This document shows, piece after piece, positions 25,783-35,928 of a stretch of 64,000 nucleotides of DNA. Source of the DNA: Brevundimonas sp. MYb52 (GTDB lineage: Bacteria; Pseudomonadota; Alphaproteobacteria; Caulobacterales; Caulobacteraceae); NCBI RefSeq assembly GCF_002979535.1, contig NZ_PCPB01000004.1, positions 1 through 64,000 of the forward strand, written 5' to 3'. Below the pieces are notes generated by a model that searched no databases, was not told the origin of the DNA, and saw only the letters and a program-made list of their open reading frames with translations. Position 1 is the stretch's first letter. Every line of letters begins with the position of its first letter. Position numbers and translations under genes: made by a program.

Positions 25783-28437
25783 ATGTCACGTCGTCGTATC
25801 GCCGCGCGTCCGTTGCTCGCGCTCAGCCTGGTTCTGGCCGCAGCCGCCACGCCCGTTCTGGCCCAACAGACGCCGCCGACCCAGGACGCCGTCCTGGGCC
25901 ATGCACCAGGCACGCGCATTACCCGCGCCGCCGAGGTGCGTCGCTATTTCGAGGCCCTGCGCGCCGCCGCCCCTGATCGCATGGTCATGGGCGACTACGC
26001 CACGACCTGGGAAGGTCGTCCCCTGTTCTGGGCCGCCGTCGGCTCGCCCGCCAACATCGCCCGGCTGGATGCGATCAAGGCCGCCACGCAGGCGCTCGGC
26101 GATCCGCGCCGCACCTCCCCGGAACAGGCCCGCACCCTCATCAACGACACCCCGGTCATCGTCTGGATGGCCTACTCGGTGCACGGCAACGAGATCAGCC
26201 CCGCCGACGCCGCCATGGCCGCCGCGCGCCGCCTGACGGACGCCTCTGACGCCGAGGCCCAGGGCTGGATGCAGAACGCCGTGGTCGTCTTCGTTCCGAC
26301 CCAGAACCCAGATGGGCGCGAGCGGTTCATCAACGGCTTCGAGGCCGGACTCGGCCTGCAAGCCAACCCCGACGCCCTGTCCGCCGAACGCTCCGAGCCC
26401 TGGCCGTCCGGCCGCTTCAACCACAACCTGTTCGACCTGAACCGCGACTGGTTCATCCAGTCCCAGCCGGAGACCCAGGGCCACGCCGCCCTGATCCGCG
26501 ACTGGCGCCCCCAGGTAGTGGTCGATTCCCACGAGATGGGCACGGACTCCAGCTTCTTCTTCCCCCCAGAAGCCCAACCGCTGAACCCGTGGATCTATCC
26601 GCCCATTCTCGACGCCCGCGAGCGCTTCGGCCGCAACAACGGCGCGCGGTTCGACCAGGCGGGGCTGGACTATTTCACGCGCGAAACCTTTGACGCCTTC
26701 TATCCCGGCTATGGCGACGGATGGCCCGCCTACCTCGGCGCGGTCTCCATGACCTATGAGCAGGGTTCGGCGCGCGGTCTCATGGCCCGGCGCTCGTCGG
26801 GCGAAATCCTGACCTACGCCGATACGGTCAAGGGCCACCTGACCGCCACCTTGTCGACCATAGAGACGGCGGCGCGGGATCGCGAAAAGCTGCTGAACGA
26901 CTTCTACGCCTTCCACCGCGACGGCGTGGCGGGCGGCCGCGGCGCCTATGTCATCGCGCGCGCGGGCGCCGCCGACCCGGCCGCCGCTGACAAGCTGGCC
27001 GGCCTGTTGGTGCGCTCCGGCATCGAGGTCGGGCGCGCTACGGCCGCCTTCTCAGCCTGCGGTCAGACCTATCGTCCCGGCGACTATGTCGTGAACCTGT
27101 CCCAGCCCCAGCGCCGCATGGCCGAGACCCTGCTGGCTCGGGACGTGCCGCTGGACCCCAGGTTCCTGGCCGAACAGGAGGCCCGCCGCGCTCGGGGTCT
27201 GGGCGACGAGATCTATGACCTGACCGGCTGGTCCCTGCCCCTTCTGTTCAACGTGCCCAGCCAGAAGTGTGCAGGCGCGCCGGCGGTCCAGACCACGGCG
27301 GTCGGCCCCGACCTGGTGCGCCCGATCGCCATCGCCGGGTCGGACGCGACCTACGGCTATGCGATCAATCCGGGCACGGCGGGGATGCGCTTCCTGACCG
27401 CCGCGCTGATGGAGAAACTGCCGGTTCGCTCAATCGAGGCCCCCTTCACCCTGGACGGCAAGGCCTATGCGGGCGGCGCCTTCATCGTGCCGCGCGCCGG
27501 GTCGCCGGCTGATCTGGACGCGCGCGTGCGCCGCATCGCCGCCGCCAGCGGCGCCGAGGTCACGGCCCTGGCCACCTCCTGGGTGTCCAGCGGCCCCAGC
27601 GTCGGCTCGGACAAGGCCACCGCCATCACGGCGCCACGCGTGGCCATGGCCTGGGACGACCCGACCGACGCGGAGTCCGCCGGCTCGATCCGCCACATTC
27701 TGGAGCGGGAATACGGCTGGCCGGTCACGGCGGTCCGCACCCGCCGCCTCGGCTCGGCCGACCTGTCGCGCTATCAGGTGCTGATCCTGCCGTCGGGTGG
27801 AAACTATGAGAAGATTCTGGGCGAGGACGGCGTCGCCAACCTGCGGGCCTGGGTCCAGTCCGGCGGCGTCCTGATCGGCGTCGGCTCGGCCAGCCGCCTG
27901 TTGACCGACCCCGACGCCAAGCTGCTGGACAGCCGTCGCGAAACCGCCGTCGTTCCAGAGGGCGACAAGACCGAAGAAGGCTCGAGCGCCACGACCCCTG
28001 GCACGGAAATTCCTTCAGAGGCCGACTACCTGGACCGCACCAACCACCACGGTTCGCCCGATTCCGTGGCCGGGGTTCTGGCCCACGCCGTCGTGGATCA
28101 GGAGCACTGGCTGGGCGCAGGCGTGGCGCGCGAACTCAGCGTCATGGTGCGCGGCTCGGACATCTACACGCCCCTGACCCGCGAACAGGGGACCAATGTG
28201 GTGCGCCTGGCCGGCCCCGACAGCGTGCTGGCCTCAGGACAACTGTGGGCCGAGAACCGTCGCCAGCTGGCCTACAAGCCGGTCGCCATGGCGTCCGAGG
28301 TCGGGCGCGGCCAGGTCGTCGCCTTCACCCAGGACGTCACCATGCGCGCCTTCCTGGAGGGGCTGAAGCCGCTGTTCCTCAACGCCGTCTTCCGCGGCCC
28401 GGCCCACGCTTCGGGCGGCAACGGCGAGGCGCGCTAG
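25783..28437 (+). CDS. Exported M14-family zinc carboxypeptidase-like protein
   Basis: This 884-residue protein has a signal peptide ending VLAQQ (about 27). The M14 domain has zinc ligands H134 and E137 in YSVHGNEISP and H250 in VVDSHEMG, plus TQNPDGRERF and NLFDLNRDWF, as in the family that includes gram-negative M14 peptidases of unknown target. The long C-terminal half (after ~480) contains a glutamine-amidotransferase-like flavodoxin fold region (YQVLILPSGGNYEKILGEDG) typical of this subgroup. It probably trims peptides in the periplasm or outside the cell. Confidence 0.87.
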   Translation: MSRRRIAARPLLALSLVLAAAATPVLAQQTPPTQDAVLGHAPGTRITRAAEVRRYFEALRAAAPDRMVMGDYATTWEGRPLFWAAVGSPANIARLDAIKAATQALGDPRRTSPEQARTLINDTPVIVWMAYSVHGNEISPADAAMAAARRLTDASDAEAQGWMQNAVVVFVPTQNPDGRERFINGFEAGLGLQANPDALSAERSEPWPSGRFNHNLFDLNRDWFIQSQPETQGHAALIRDWRPQVVVDSHEMGTDSSFFFPPEAQPLNPWIYPPILDARERFGRNNGARFDQAGLDYFTRETFDAFYPGYGDGWPAYLGAVSMTYEQGSARGLMARRSSGEILTYADTVKGHLTATLSTIETAARDREKLLNDFYAFHRDGVAGGRGAYVIARAGAADPAAADKLAGLLVRSGIEVGRATAAFSACGQTYRPGDYVVNLSQPQRRMAETLLARDVPLDPRFLAEQEARRARGLGDEIYDLTGWSLPLLFNVPSQKCAGAPAVQTTAVGPDLVRPIAIAGSDATYGYAINPGTAGMRFLTAALMEKLPVRSIEAPFTLDGKAYAGGAFIVPRAGSPADLDARVRRIAAASGAEVTALATSWVSSGPSVGSDKATAITAPRVAMAWDDPTDAESAGSIRHILEREYGWPVTAVRTRRLGSADLSRYQVLILPSGGNYEKILGEDGVANLRAWVQSGGVLIGVGSASRLLTDPDAKLLDSRRETAVVPEGDKTEEGSSATTPGTEIPSEADYLDRTNHHGSPDSVAGVLAHAVVDQEHWLGAGVARELSVMVRGSDIYTPLTREQGTNVVRLAGPDSVLASGQLWAENRRQLAYKPVAMASEVGRGQVVAFTQDVTMRAFLEGLKPLFLNAVFRGPAHASGGNGEAR

Positions 28438-28477
28438 AGGCGGTGTTCATGCGCGGCGGCGAGGGCTAGGATTCAGC

Positions 28478-29140
28478 ATGATGATCCGCCTCGCCGCCCT
28501 CTGCCTCGCCAGCCTGACGCTCGGCGCCTGCACCACCACGGTCGGCGGCCTGCCGGTTCGGAACACGCCTTCCGATCTGAGCCAGTGCCCGGACCTGAGC
28601 GGCGCCTATCGCGCACAGGGCGAGATCCTCAACCGCCGGGGCAAGCCCGTTGCAGACCCCGACCTGAACGCCCTGCTGGCTCGTCCGCTGGCGGTGCGCG
28701 ACCTGTCCCAGGCGCCGGAAATCTGGCGCGACGCCCCGCCGTCAGCCGTCGCCCTGTCGCGGCAGGACGCAGCCTGGCGGATCGAGACGGTCAACGGCCA
28801 GGGCGTGACCGCTGCGGGCCGCCTGCCCCTGTTGAACGGCGCCGCCGACCCTGAACCGAACGAAGTCCCCTACGCCGCCGACCTTCTGTCGCGCACCAAC
28901 GGCTGTGCGCGCGGCAAGCTGTGGATCGCGACCGAAAGCGTGCGCACCCAATATGAGAGTTACACAGCCCACAGCCACGTCGGCGTCCTGGCCGCAACGC
29001 CCGAGGCCCTGATCCTGGACCTGTGGACCGAGCGCCGCCAGATCGGCCTCCTGCCCTGGACCTTCGTCGACCGGTCCGTGACCCGCTACCGCTTCGCCCG
29101 CCTCACGTCGCCCGCGTCGCCAGCGGCGGCGCAGCCGTAA
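28478..29140 (+). CDS. Hypothetical lipoprotein
   Basis: This 220-residue protein has the lipobox LGAC (about residues 16-19). The mature part has LSQCPDLSGAYRAQGE near its start, then a region with CARGKLWIATESVRTQYES and a C-terminal ATPEALILDLWTERRQIG strand pair, suggesting an all-beta fold. No named family was recognised. It follows the M14 peptidase by about 40 bases. Its last 38 bases overlap the 3' end of the convergent gluzincin gene. Confidence 0.7.
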   Translation: MMIRLAALCLASLTLGACTTTVGGLPVRNTPSDLSQCPDLSGAYRAQGEILNRRGKPVADPDLNALLARPLAVRDLSQAPEIWRDAPPSAVALSRQDAAWRIETVNGQGVTAAGRLPLLNGAADPEPNEVPYAADLLSRTNGCARGKLWIATESVRTQYESYTAHSHVGVLAATPEALILDLWTERRQIGLLPWTFVDRSVTRYRFARLTSPASPAAAQP

Positions 29141-30698
29141 CGGCCCAGGCCTTCGGCGCGTCTAGGGGCGTCGCGCACTTCGCCTCGATCAGCTTTGCGT
29201 CCTGCGTGCGATAGCGCACCGGCTGCGACGCCGCGCAACGCGCCTGAACCGCAAAGAACATGGCCGAGGCCTCGCTCGCCGGATCAAGGTCTTCGACAGC
29301 AACCAGCAAGGGATCGCCCGACAGCACGCCGCACTTGTCGCCCGTGTCCAGCTTGACCCCCTGCTCGGTCATGTAGAAACCGTTGGCGCCTTCGGCGCAG
29401 TTCTCGCCATTCAGATGAAACAGCGCCGCCACGCGATACTGGTCCGCATCCGGCCCGTTCTCCAGCGCCACCCCCAGGGCCGCCAGCCGCGCCTCTATCC
29501 CGCTCCAACGCGCCGCGCCCGGCCCGTCCATCAAGACGGCGACCGCACTGTCAGGCTGCATCAGGGCGCGAAAGTCGGCCACGCCGTAGCCGTCGCCGGC
29601 CCGACCGGCGTCGAGCATGGTCCTCCAGAGATCGAACACATCGCCCGCCCCGCCAGAAGCCCGCCGCGCCTCCAGATCGGCGATCCACTGGACCACGACG
29701 CCGCAGTTGTAGATGGCTGAGCCCGCCGCCAGCTTCCGCGCATCATAGTCGGCGTCGCCCAGGGCCTCCCGGCACCCGTTCAGCCTTTTCGCCAGCGCCC
29801 CGCGCGCCTGCCCCTCATCGATCACGCCGGTCGAGGCGGCGGCGACCAAAGCCCCATATTCGGCCATGCCTTCGTGCAGCCAGGGGGCCGAACCACTGTC
29901 CTTCATCTTCATGCCGTTGCCGTTCCACAGGTGTAGAACCTCGTGCCAGACGAAGGTGCCCAGCGGCACGGCCACATCCGGCGGCGGCGAGGCCCACATC
30001 TCGCCATGGAACCGCAATGAAATAAGCCCTGTATCCGTCACGTCCCCGCGAAACCCTGTCGGCCCCGGACTGTCGGTCGAGATGATGAGCGTCGGCTCGT
30101 TCGTCAGGACATGACCCAGCCGGGCGCCGTAGAATTTCTGGGCGGCGAAGAAGCCGTCGCGCAGCAACTCCGTCAGGGCCGGCGGCGCCGAGGCGCTGGT
30201 CACCACCGCCGCCCCGTCGCGGCGCATCAGCGCCTCCTGCGGCCCTAGATAGAGATAGCCCTTCACCGCCTCGCTCGTCGGCACGGCGACTTCGCCCGCA
30301 GCGAGCCGCGCCGTCAGGTCGGCGTCCATGCCCTGCAGTTCCAGCCCGGGACCATAGAGGACGTGCCCTTCCCCCGCCTTCGACAGACCCATGTAGATAC
30401 GGTCCACCTCGGCGACGTCAGGCGTGATCCGGATGTCGAATGTCTGAAACGGCGCCTCGCTCTCGACCACGCCGTCCTTCAGCGTCAGGCCCGGCGTCGC
30501 CACCGTCCAGGTATCGCGGATGACGCTGCTCGCCAGGAAGGCCGCCCGCGTCGTCGGTTCGACCAGCCGCCAGGTCACGATCACGCCGCCCGGCGCGGAG
30601 CGGGCCTCTATGGTCGCCGCCTGTTGCGCCTGCACCGGCGCGGATACGGCGCAGGCCATCGTCAGGGCCGCCAGGGCGCCCGCCAGTCTCTTGCTCAT
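29103..30698 (-). CDS. Exported gluzincin metallopeptidase-like protein (M61/M1-like)
   Basis: A 531-residue protein with a signal peptide ending PVQAQQ. A beta-rich N-terminal half precedes the zinc motif HEVLH (252-256) and the third ligand E276 in WLHEGMAEY, the HExxH-x19-E pattern of gluzincins such as M61 glycyl aminopeptidases. A helical domain follows. Its Cys pairs (CGVVVQW, ENCAEG, DKCG, ARCAASQ) suggest periplasmic disulfides. It does not look like a standard M61 protein over its full length, so family placement is tentative. Confidence 0.68.
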   Translation of the reverse strand: MSKRLAGALAALTMACAVSAPVQAQQAATIEARSAPGGVIVTWRLVEPTTRAAFLASSVIRDTWTVATPGLTLKDGVVESEAPFQTFDIRITPDVAEVDRIYMGLSKAGEGHVLYGPGLELQGMDADLTARLAAGEVAVPTSEAVKGYLYLGPQEALMRRDGAAVVTSASAPPALTELLRDGFFAAQKFYGARLGHVLTNEPTLIISTDSPGPTGFRGDVTDTGLISLRFHGEMWASPPPDVAVPLGTFVWHEVLHLWNGNGMKMKDSGSAPWLHEGMAEYGALVAAASTGVIDEGQARGALAKRLNGCREALGDADYDARKLAAGSAIYNCGVVVQWIADLEARRASGGAGDVFDLWRTMLDAGRAGDGYGVADFRALMQPDSAVAVLMDGPGAARWSGIEARLAALGVALENGPDADQYRVAALFHLNGENCAEGANGFYMTEQGVKLDTGDKCGVLSGDPLLVAVEDLDPASEASAMFFAVQARCAASQPVRYRTQDAKLIEAKCATPLDAPKAWAVTAAPPLATRAT

Positions 30699-30763
30699 CT
30701 TGCCTTCCCTCCGACGCCCCGAGGGAAGCTTGGCCGCGTTGCGCCCGCCTCGTCAACCGCCGT

Positions 30764-32029
30764 TCAGTCAGTCTCGACCGCCTCGCCGCCCTGGACCATC
30801 CGTGTCACGGCCATGTCGGCGGTGACATTGCCCAGGGTGCGGAAGATGTCGGGGATGACCTCGACCGCCAGCAGCAGGGGCAACATTTCCAGCGGCACGC
30901 CCATGGCGATGCAGATGGGGGCGATGGAGGCGAAGAAGCTGGCCTGACCGGGCAGGCCCACGGTGCCGATCGAGATCAGCACCGCCGTCAGCATGGCGGC
31001 GAACAACTGGCCCATCGACGGCTCGATGCCGAACAGGTGGGCGCAGTAGATGGCCACGCCCAGGTTGGCGACCGGGCTGGTGATGCGGAACACCGCCACC
31101 GCCAGCGGCAGGACCAGGCCCGCCGTGGCCCGCTTGACGCCCAGCATATCCACCGATCGCTCGACCATGACCGGCAGGCTGGCCAGGGACGACTGGGTCG
31201 AGAAGGCCACCACCTGGGCCGGCGCCGCCGCCCGCGCGAACCGGCTCAAGCTGACCCGGCCGAAGATCACCGCCAGGGGATAGAAGATCAGACCGATGCC
31301 GATGCAGGCGATGGAGATCAGGGCCACATAGTGCAGCAGGACACCCGCCGCGCTGGCCCCCGCCATAAGCCCCACCCCGATCGACAGGGCGAAGACCCCA
31401 AGCGGCGCCGCCAGCAGCACCCAGCGGACGATGGTGATCATGGTCTCGCCCACCGCCTCGAAGAAGGTGATCAGCGGCAGCCGCAGCCGCTCGGGCAGGC
31501 CAGAGGCGGCAAAGCCGAAGAAGACGGCGAAGACCACCATGCCCAGGATGGCGTCCTCGGCGGCGGCGCGGATCGGGTTGGCCGGGGCGATGGTTTTCAG
31601 AAACTCGCTGAAGGGCGCCCCGGCGCTCAGGCCTTCGGCGCCCTCGGGCTTGATGGCCAGCAGCAGACGCGCGCCCTCGGGATCGATCGGCCACAGGGCG
31701 TGCAGGCCATAGGCCGCGCCCACCGCATAGAGGGTTGCAAAGACGATCAGCCCGCCAAACCAGGCCACGGCCCGCATCGCCAGACGCCCGGTCCGCGCCG
31801 CATCCGCGATCGAGGCGATGCCCGTCACCAGCAGGCTGAACACCAGGGGGATGATGGTCATGCGCAGGGCGTTGAGCCACAACTGGCCCAGGGCCTGGAT
31901 GAAGTCGGCCGTGGCGTGACCGCCCGGCAGGCCCCACTTCTGCGCCGCCGCCCCGGCCAGCAGGCCCAGCACCAGAGACAGCAGCACCATGGTGCTGAGA
32001 GAGGTCAGAAAGGAGCGCGCCGTTTTCAT
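30764..32029 (-). CDS. Dicarboxylate/amino acid:cation symporter (SDF/DAACS family)
   Basis: This 421-residue transporter has eight helices and two re-entrant loops. Hairpin one carries FSTQSSLASLPVM (Ser-rich motif), helix 7 has FRITSPVANLGVAIYCAHLFG in place of the usual NMDG-type site, and hairpin two has GTVGLPGQASFFASIAPICIAMG. It imports glutamate, aspartate, C4-dicarboxylates or serine/threonine with Na+ or H+. The altered helix-7 motif argues against a classical DctA. It stands alone in transcription. Confidence 0.88.
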   Translation of the reverse strand: MKTARSFLTSLSTMVLLSLVLGLLAGAAAQKWGLPGGHATADFIQALGQLWLNALRMTIIPLVFSLLVTGIASIADAARTGRLAMRAVAWFGGLIVFATLYAVGAAYGLHALWPIDPEGARLLLAIKPEGAEGLSAGAPFSEFLKTIAPANPIRAAAEDAILGMVVFAVFFGFAASGLPERLRLPLITFFEAVGETMITIVRWVLLAAPLGVFALSIGVGLMAGASAAGVLLHYVALISIACIGIGLIFYPLAVIFGRVSLSRFARAAAPAQVVAFSTQSSLASLPVMVERSVDMLGVKRATAGLVLPLAVAVFRITSPVANLGVAIYCAHLFGIEPSMGQLFAAMLTAVLISIGTVGLPGQASFFASIAPICIAMGVPLEMLPLLLAVEVIPDIFRTLGNVTADMAVTRMVQGGEAVETD

Positions 32030-32193
32030 AACAGCGACGCTATCAGCGCCGGTGAAACACGCCAGCGGAACTTGCCGTCGCCCCTCAACCTTTTCGCCCC
32101 GAGAGGCCCCGAATTAAAGCCAGTAGCCCAACCGTGGATTGAGTCATATCGTCGTTACGCCGCAACCGGCACAGCCAACCTGGACGCCCTGCC

Positions 32194-32970
32194 ATGTCAC
32201 GTCAGCGCTTCATGTTCCTTCTCGGCGCGATCGGCGCCGTCGCCGCCCTGTCTTCCGCCTCCGCTTCCGCTCAGCAACGCTCCAGTCCCGTTCGCCCGCC
32301 CAGCGCCTCCGCCCCCTCGGGCAGCTACCAGCAAAGCTGTCGCGGCATTAACATGAACGGCAACATGCTCAGCGCCCAGTGCCCCAACAGTTCGGGCGCG
32401 CCGGTTTTCTCGTCGATCGACACCAACAGCTGTCGCGGTCGCGACATTTCCAACGACAATGGCTACCTGCGCTGCAACTCCGGCGGCGGCCCTGTCCCAC
32501 CAACCCCGCCCATCCCCACCGGCAGCTATCAGCAGAGCTGCCGGGGCATCACCCTCAACGGCGCCATCCTGCGCGCCCAGTGCACCAATCTGCAGGGTCG
32601 CCCGGTCTCCTCCAGCCTCGACGTCAATGGCTGCCGGGGCCGCGACATCCGCAATGACAACGGCTATCTGCGCTGCAGCACCGGCCCCGTGCCCCCGGTT
32701 CCGCCTCCCGGCGGCGGCGGCGGGGCCTTCGAGGCCATCGCCTACACCAGCGCCAACTTCGGCGGGCGGCAACTGCGCATCCGCACCCCGATCGCCAACC
32801 TGGGCAACATCCCCGGTTTCAACGACAACATCCGTTCGATCCGCATCGTCAGCGGCCGGGCCGAGGTCTGCGTCGATTCCCGTTATCGCGGGCGCTGCGT
32901 CACCCTCAGCCAGTCGGTCAGCGACCTGAACCGCATCGGCATGGGCAACCGGATCTCCTCGATCCGATAG
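32194..32970 (+). CDS. Exported protein with two CVNH (cyanovirin-N-like) repeats and a beta/gamma-crystallin domain
   Basis: A 258-residue protein with a signal peptide to about A26. Repeat one (44-94) and repeat two (111-161) each read SYQQSCRGI ... L(S/R)AQC ... SS(I/L)D ... CRGRDI.NDNGYLRC, the CVNH lectin pattern, with four Cys each (C49, C63, C80, C94; C116, C130, C147, C161). A Pro/Gly linker leads to one beta/gamma-crystallin domain (179-258; TSANFGGRQLRI, FNDNIRSIRI, YRGRCVTL, NRISSIR). CVNH domains bind mannose-type glycans; crystallin domains often bind calcium. Probably secreted or periplasmic glycan binding. Confidence 0.88.
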   Translation: MSRQRFMFLLGAIGAVAALSSASASAQQRSSPVRPPSASAPSGSYQQSCRGINMNGNMLSAQCPNSSGAPVFSSIDTNSCRGRDISNDNGYLRCNSGGGPVPPTPPIPTGSYQQSCRGITLNGAILRAQCTNLQGRPVSSSLDVNGCRGRDIRNDNGYLRCSTGPVPPVPPPGGGGGAFEAIAYTSANFGGRQLRIRTPIANLGNIPGFNDNIRSIRIVSGRAEVCVDSRYRGRCVTLSQSVSDLNRIGMGNRISSIR

Positions 32971-33059
32971 AGACTGCGGCGGGAGGCTCCTCGGGGCCTC
33001 CCGAAACCGCCAGCGCCCTCTGCCCTATGGCGTCCCGAGCCTGCACGCACTACCTTGAC

Positions 33060-33074
33060 GTTCATGGCTCGTTC
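33060..33074 (+). promoter_or_regulatory. LexA (SOS) box overlapping the uvrB start codon
   Basis: GTTC (33060-33063), seven bases, GTTC (33071-33074): an exact match to the alphaproteobacterial LexA site GTTC-N7-GTTC. It covers the ATG at 33064, so either the transcript is leaderless or repression works from just downstream of the start site. Confidence 0.72.
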
Positions 33075-35412
33075 TCCTTCGAAACCGTCCAAGCCCGTCC
33101 ATGTGCCCGGCCAGAGCGCAGGGATGCAGGAGATGGCCGCCCCCTTCGTCCACGACGCGCCGCGCGCGCGAGGCAAGGCGGCGAAAGAGCCCATGTTCGC
33201 GCCCGTCGTCGGCCCGCGCCTGGTGCCGGAACAACCGCCAGCCGCCCCCGACGACTGGGTCCCCCACCGCCCCTCGCGCGAGGGGACGAAGAAGGGCGGC
33301 CGCTTCCGTCTGGAGACGAAATACACCCCCGCCGGGGATCAGCCCGCCGCCATAGCCGAACTGTCCGCCATGGCCGAGGCCGGCGAGCGCGATCAGGTCC
33401 TGCTGGGCGTCACCGGCTCGGGCAAGACCTTCACCATGGCCAAGGTCATCGAACAGACCCAGCGCCCGGCCCTGATCCTGGCCCACAACAAGACCCTGGC
33501 CGCCCAGCTCTATTCCGAGTTCAAGGCCTTCTTCCCCGACAATGCGGTCGAGTATTTCGTCAGCTACTACGACTACTACCAGCCCGAGGCCTACGTCCCG
33601 CGCACCGACACCTATATCGAGAAGGACAGCTCGATTAACGAGCAGATCGACCGGATGCGCCACGCGGCCACCCGCGCGATCCTGGAGCGCGACGACGTCA
33701 TCGTGGTCGCCTCGGTCTCCTGCATCTACGGCATCGGCTCGGTCGAGACCTATACCGCCATGACCTTCACCCTGAAGGTCGGCGACACCATCGACGAGGC
33801 CAAGCTGCGCGCCGACCTGATCGCCCTGCAGTACAAGCGCAACGACCTGAATTTCGAGCGCGGCATGTTCAGGAAGCGCGGCGACGTGCTGGAGATCTTC
33901 CCCGTCCACATGGAGGACCGCGCCTGGCGCATCCAGCTGTTCGGCGACGAGCTGGAATCCATCCAGGAGTTCGACCCCCTGACCGGCAAGAAGACCGCCG
34001 AGCTGGACGAGGTCACCGTCTACGCCGCCAGCCACTACGTCACCCCGCGCCCCTCGCTGAACCAGGCCATCACCGGCATCAAGGACGAGTTGAAGGAGAC
34101 GCTCGCCTGGATGAACGAGAACGGCAAGCTGCTGGAGGCCCAGCGGCTGGAACAGCGCGTCCGCTTCGATCTGGAGATGATGGAGGCCACCGGCTCCTGC
34201 GCCGGCATCGAGAACTACAGCCGCTGGCTGACCGGCCGCGCGCCGGGCGAGCCGCCGCCCACCTTCTTCGAATACATCCCCGACAACGCCCTGCTGTTCG
34301 TGGACGAAAGCCACGTCACTGTCGGCCAGATCGGCGCCATGTTCAAAGGCGACTACAGCCGCAAATCCACCCTGGCCGAGTACGGCTTCCGCCTGCCGTC
34401 GGCCATCGACAACCGCCCGCTGAAGTTCGAGGAATGGGACGCCATGCGGCCCCAGACCGTCCACGTTTCGGCCACCCCCGGCAGTTGGGAGATGGAGCGC
34501 ACCGGCGGCGTCTTCGTCGAACAGGTCATCCGCCCCACCGGCCTGATCGACCCCCCGGTCGAGATCCGCCCCGTCTCCGGCGCCACCCGTAACCAGGTCG
34601 ACGACGTCATCGACGAGGTCAAGGCCACCTCCCGCAACGGCTATCGCTCCCTGGTCACCACCCTGACCAAGAAGATGGCCGAGGACCTGACCGAATACAT
34701 GCACGAACAGGGGGTGCGCGTCCGCTACATGCACTCCGACGTCGACACGCTGGAACGCATCGAGATCCTGCGCGACCTGCGCCTCGGCGCCTTCGACGTC
34801 CTGATCGGCATCAACCTGCTGCGCGAGGGCCTGGACATCCCCGAGTGCGGCCTGGTCGCCATTCTGGATGCGGACAAGGAGGGCTTCCTGCGTTCGGAAA
34901 CCTCCCTGATCCAGACCATCGGGCGCGCGGCCCGCAACGTCGACGGCCGCGTCATCCTCTACGCCGACAAGATGACCGGCTCGATGGAGCGCGCCATCGC
35001 CGAGACCAACCGCCGCCGCGACAAGCAGCAGGCCTACAACCTCGAACACGACATCACGCCCGAAAGCGTCAAGCGCGACATCAAGGACATCCTCGACAGC
35101 CCCTACGAGTCCCGCGACCTCGACCAGTTGACCCGCCCCGGCGTCGCCGAAGCCGCCAAGCCCTTCCTCGGCTCCAACTTCCAGGCCGCGCTCAAGGACA
35201 TGGAGGGCCGGATGCGCGAAGCCGCCGCCAACCTCGAGTTCGAGGAAGCCGCTCGCCTGCGCGACGACATCAAGAAGATGAAGCTCCTCGACCTCGAATT
35301 CGCCAACGAAGCCCTCACCGGCGCCGACGAAACCGTCGACAAGTCAGCCCCCAAACGCTGGCGCGCCGAAGCCGCGGCCGAAAAGGCGGAGGCGTTCAGA
35401 AAGGGGCGGTAA
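33064..35412 (+). CDS. uvrB: Excinuclease ABC subunit UvrB
   Basis: UvrB verifies damage and loads UvrC in nucleotide excision repair. From ATG 33064 it has 782 residues. An ~80-residue N-terminal extension rich in Pro and Arg (with DDWVPHRP) precedes the usual start [19 protein letters not shown]. Motifs are Walker [13 protein letters not shown], the beta-hairpin [49 protein letters not shown] and the C-terminal UVR domain ([15 protein letters not shown]). No good Shine-Dalgarno is seen; a LexA box overlaps the start. Confidence 0.96.
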   Translation: MARSPSKPSKPVHVPGQSAGMQEMAAPFVHDAPRARGKAAKEPMFAPVVGPRLVPEQPPAAPDDWVPHRPSREGTKKGGRFRLETKYTPAGDQPAAIAELSAMAEAGERDQVLLGVTGSGKTFTMAKVIEQTQRPALILAHNKTLAAQLYSEFKAFFPDNAVEYFVSYYDYYQPEAYVPRTDTYIEKDSSINEQIDRMRHAATRAILERDDVIVVASVSCIYGIGSVETYTAMTFTLKVGDTIDEAKLRADLIALQYKRNDLNFERGMFRKRGDVLEIFPVHMEDRAWRIQLFGDELESIQEFDPLTGKKTAELDEVTVYAASHYVTPRPSLNQAITGIKDELKETLAWMNENGKLLEAQRLEQRVRFDLEMMEATGSCAGIENYSRWLTGRAPGEPPPTFFEYIPDNALLFVDESHVTVGQIGAMFKGDYSRKSTLAEYGFRLPSAIDNRPLKFEEWDAMRPQTVHVSATPGSWEMERTGGVFVEQVIRPTGLIDPPVEIRPVSGATRNQVDDVIDEVKATSRNGYRSLVTTLTKKMAEDLTEYMHEQGVRVRYMHSDVDTLERIEILRDLRLGAFDVLIGINLLREGLDIPECGLVAILDADKEGFLRSETSLIQTIGRAARNVDGRVILYADKMTGSMERAIAETNRRRDKQQAYNLEHDITPESVKRDIKDILDSPYESRDLDQLTRPGVAEAAKPFLGSNFQAALKDMEGRMREAAANLEFEEAARLRDDIKKMKLLDLEFANEALTGADETVDKSAPKRWRAEAAAEKAEAFRKGR

Positions 35413-35590
35413 GCGCGGCCGCCGCCTTCCAGCGCAAGCACGACGCGGCGGTCGCCTGCGGCAAGGCGCCGCCCTTCATCCCCGATTCATGATGCGTCGG
35501 TGCAACATGGGCCGCCTGCCGCAAGCTTGGCCGCAAATCGGTTGCGACCTTGCGGCGAAAATGCGGCATGGTGCGTTACGGAGATACGCG

Positions 35591-35920
35591 ATGACCAAAT
35601 CGAGCAACCCCGACACTGAGGCCCGCGCCAATCTGCGCGTCGTCTCTTCGCCAGAGGCCGAGGTCTATGACCTGATGCGCGCGCCCGAGACCACCGCCGA
35701 GCGCGTCAAACGCCTCCAGGCCGAGGCGCGCGCCCTGGCGCTCGAACAGGTCGAGGCGCTGGAAGAAGTCTTGCTCAAGGCCGCCGACATGGCGCGCGAG
35801 ATCGCCGACGGCGGCGACGCCTATCCCGTCGGCGCCCGCGAACTGGCCCACCGCCTGGTCCAGGACCTGCCCGCCAAGGCCGAAACCATGAAGGCCATCA
35901 TCGCCAAGAGCCATCCATGA
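35591..35920 (+). CDS. Conserved alphaproteobacterial hypothetical protein, helical
   Basis: A 109-residue soluble protein. The ATG at 35591 has GGAG seven bases upstream; the longer frame upstream is not coding-like. After a polar N-terminus, helices around RVKRLQAEARALALEQVEALEEVLLKAADMAREIA look coiled-coil, followed by YPVGARELAHRLVQDLPAKAETMKAII. This general form is common in Caulobacterales but has no known role. Confidence 0.7.
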   Translation: MTKSSNPDTEARANLRVVSSPEAEVYDLMRAPETTAERVKRLQAEARALALEQVEALEEVLLKAADMAREIADGGDAYPVGARELAHRLVQDLPAKAETMKAIIAKSHP

Positions 35921-35928
35921 TGGTTTGA

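Noticed and set aside
33025..35049. 674-codon open frame antisense to uvrB
   Set aside because: It mirrors uvrB codon bias in GC-rich DNA, has low-complexity Val/Asp/Gly-rich translation and no family motif.
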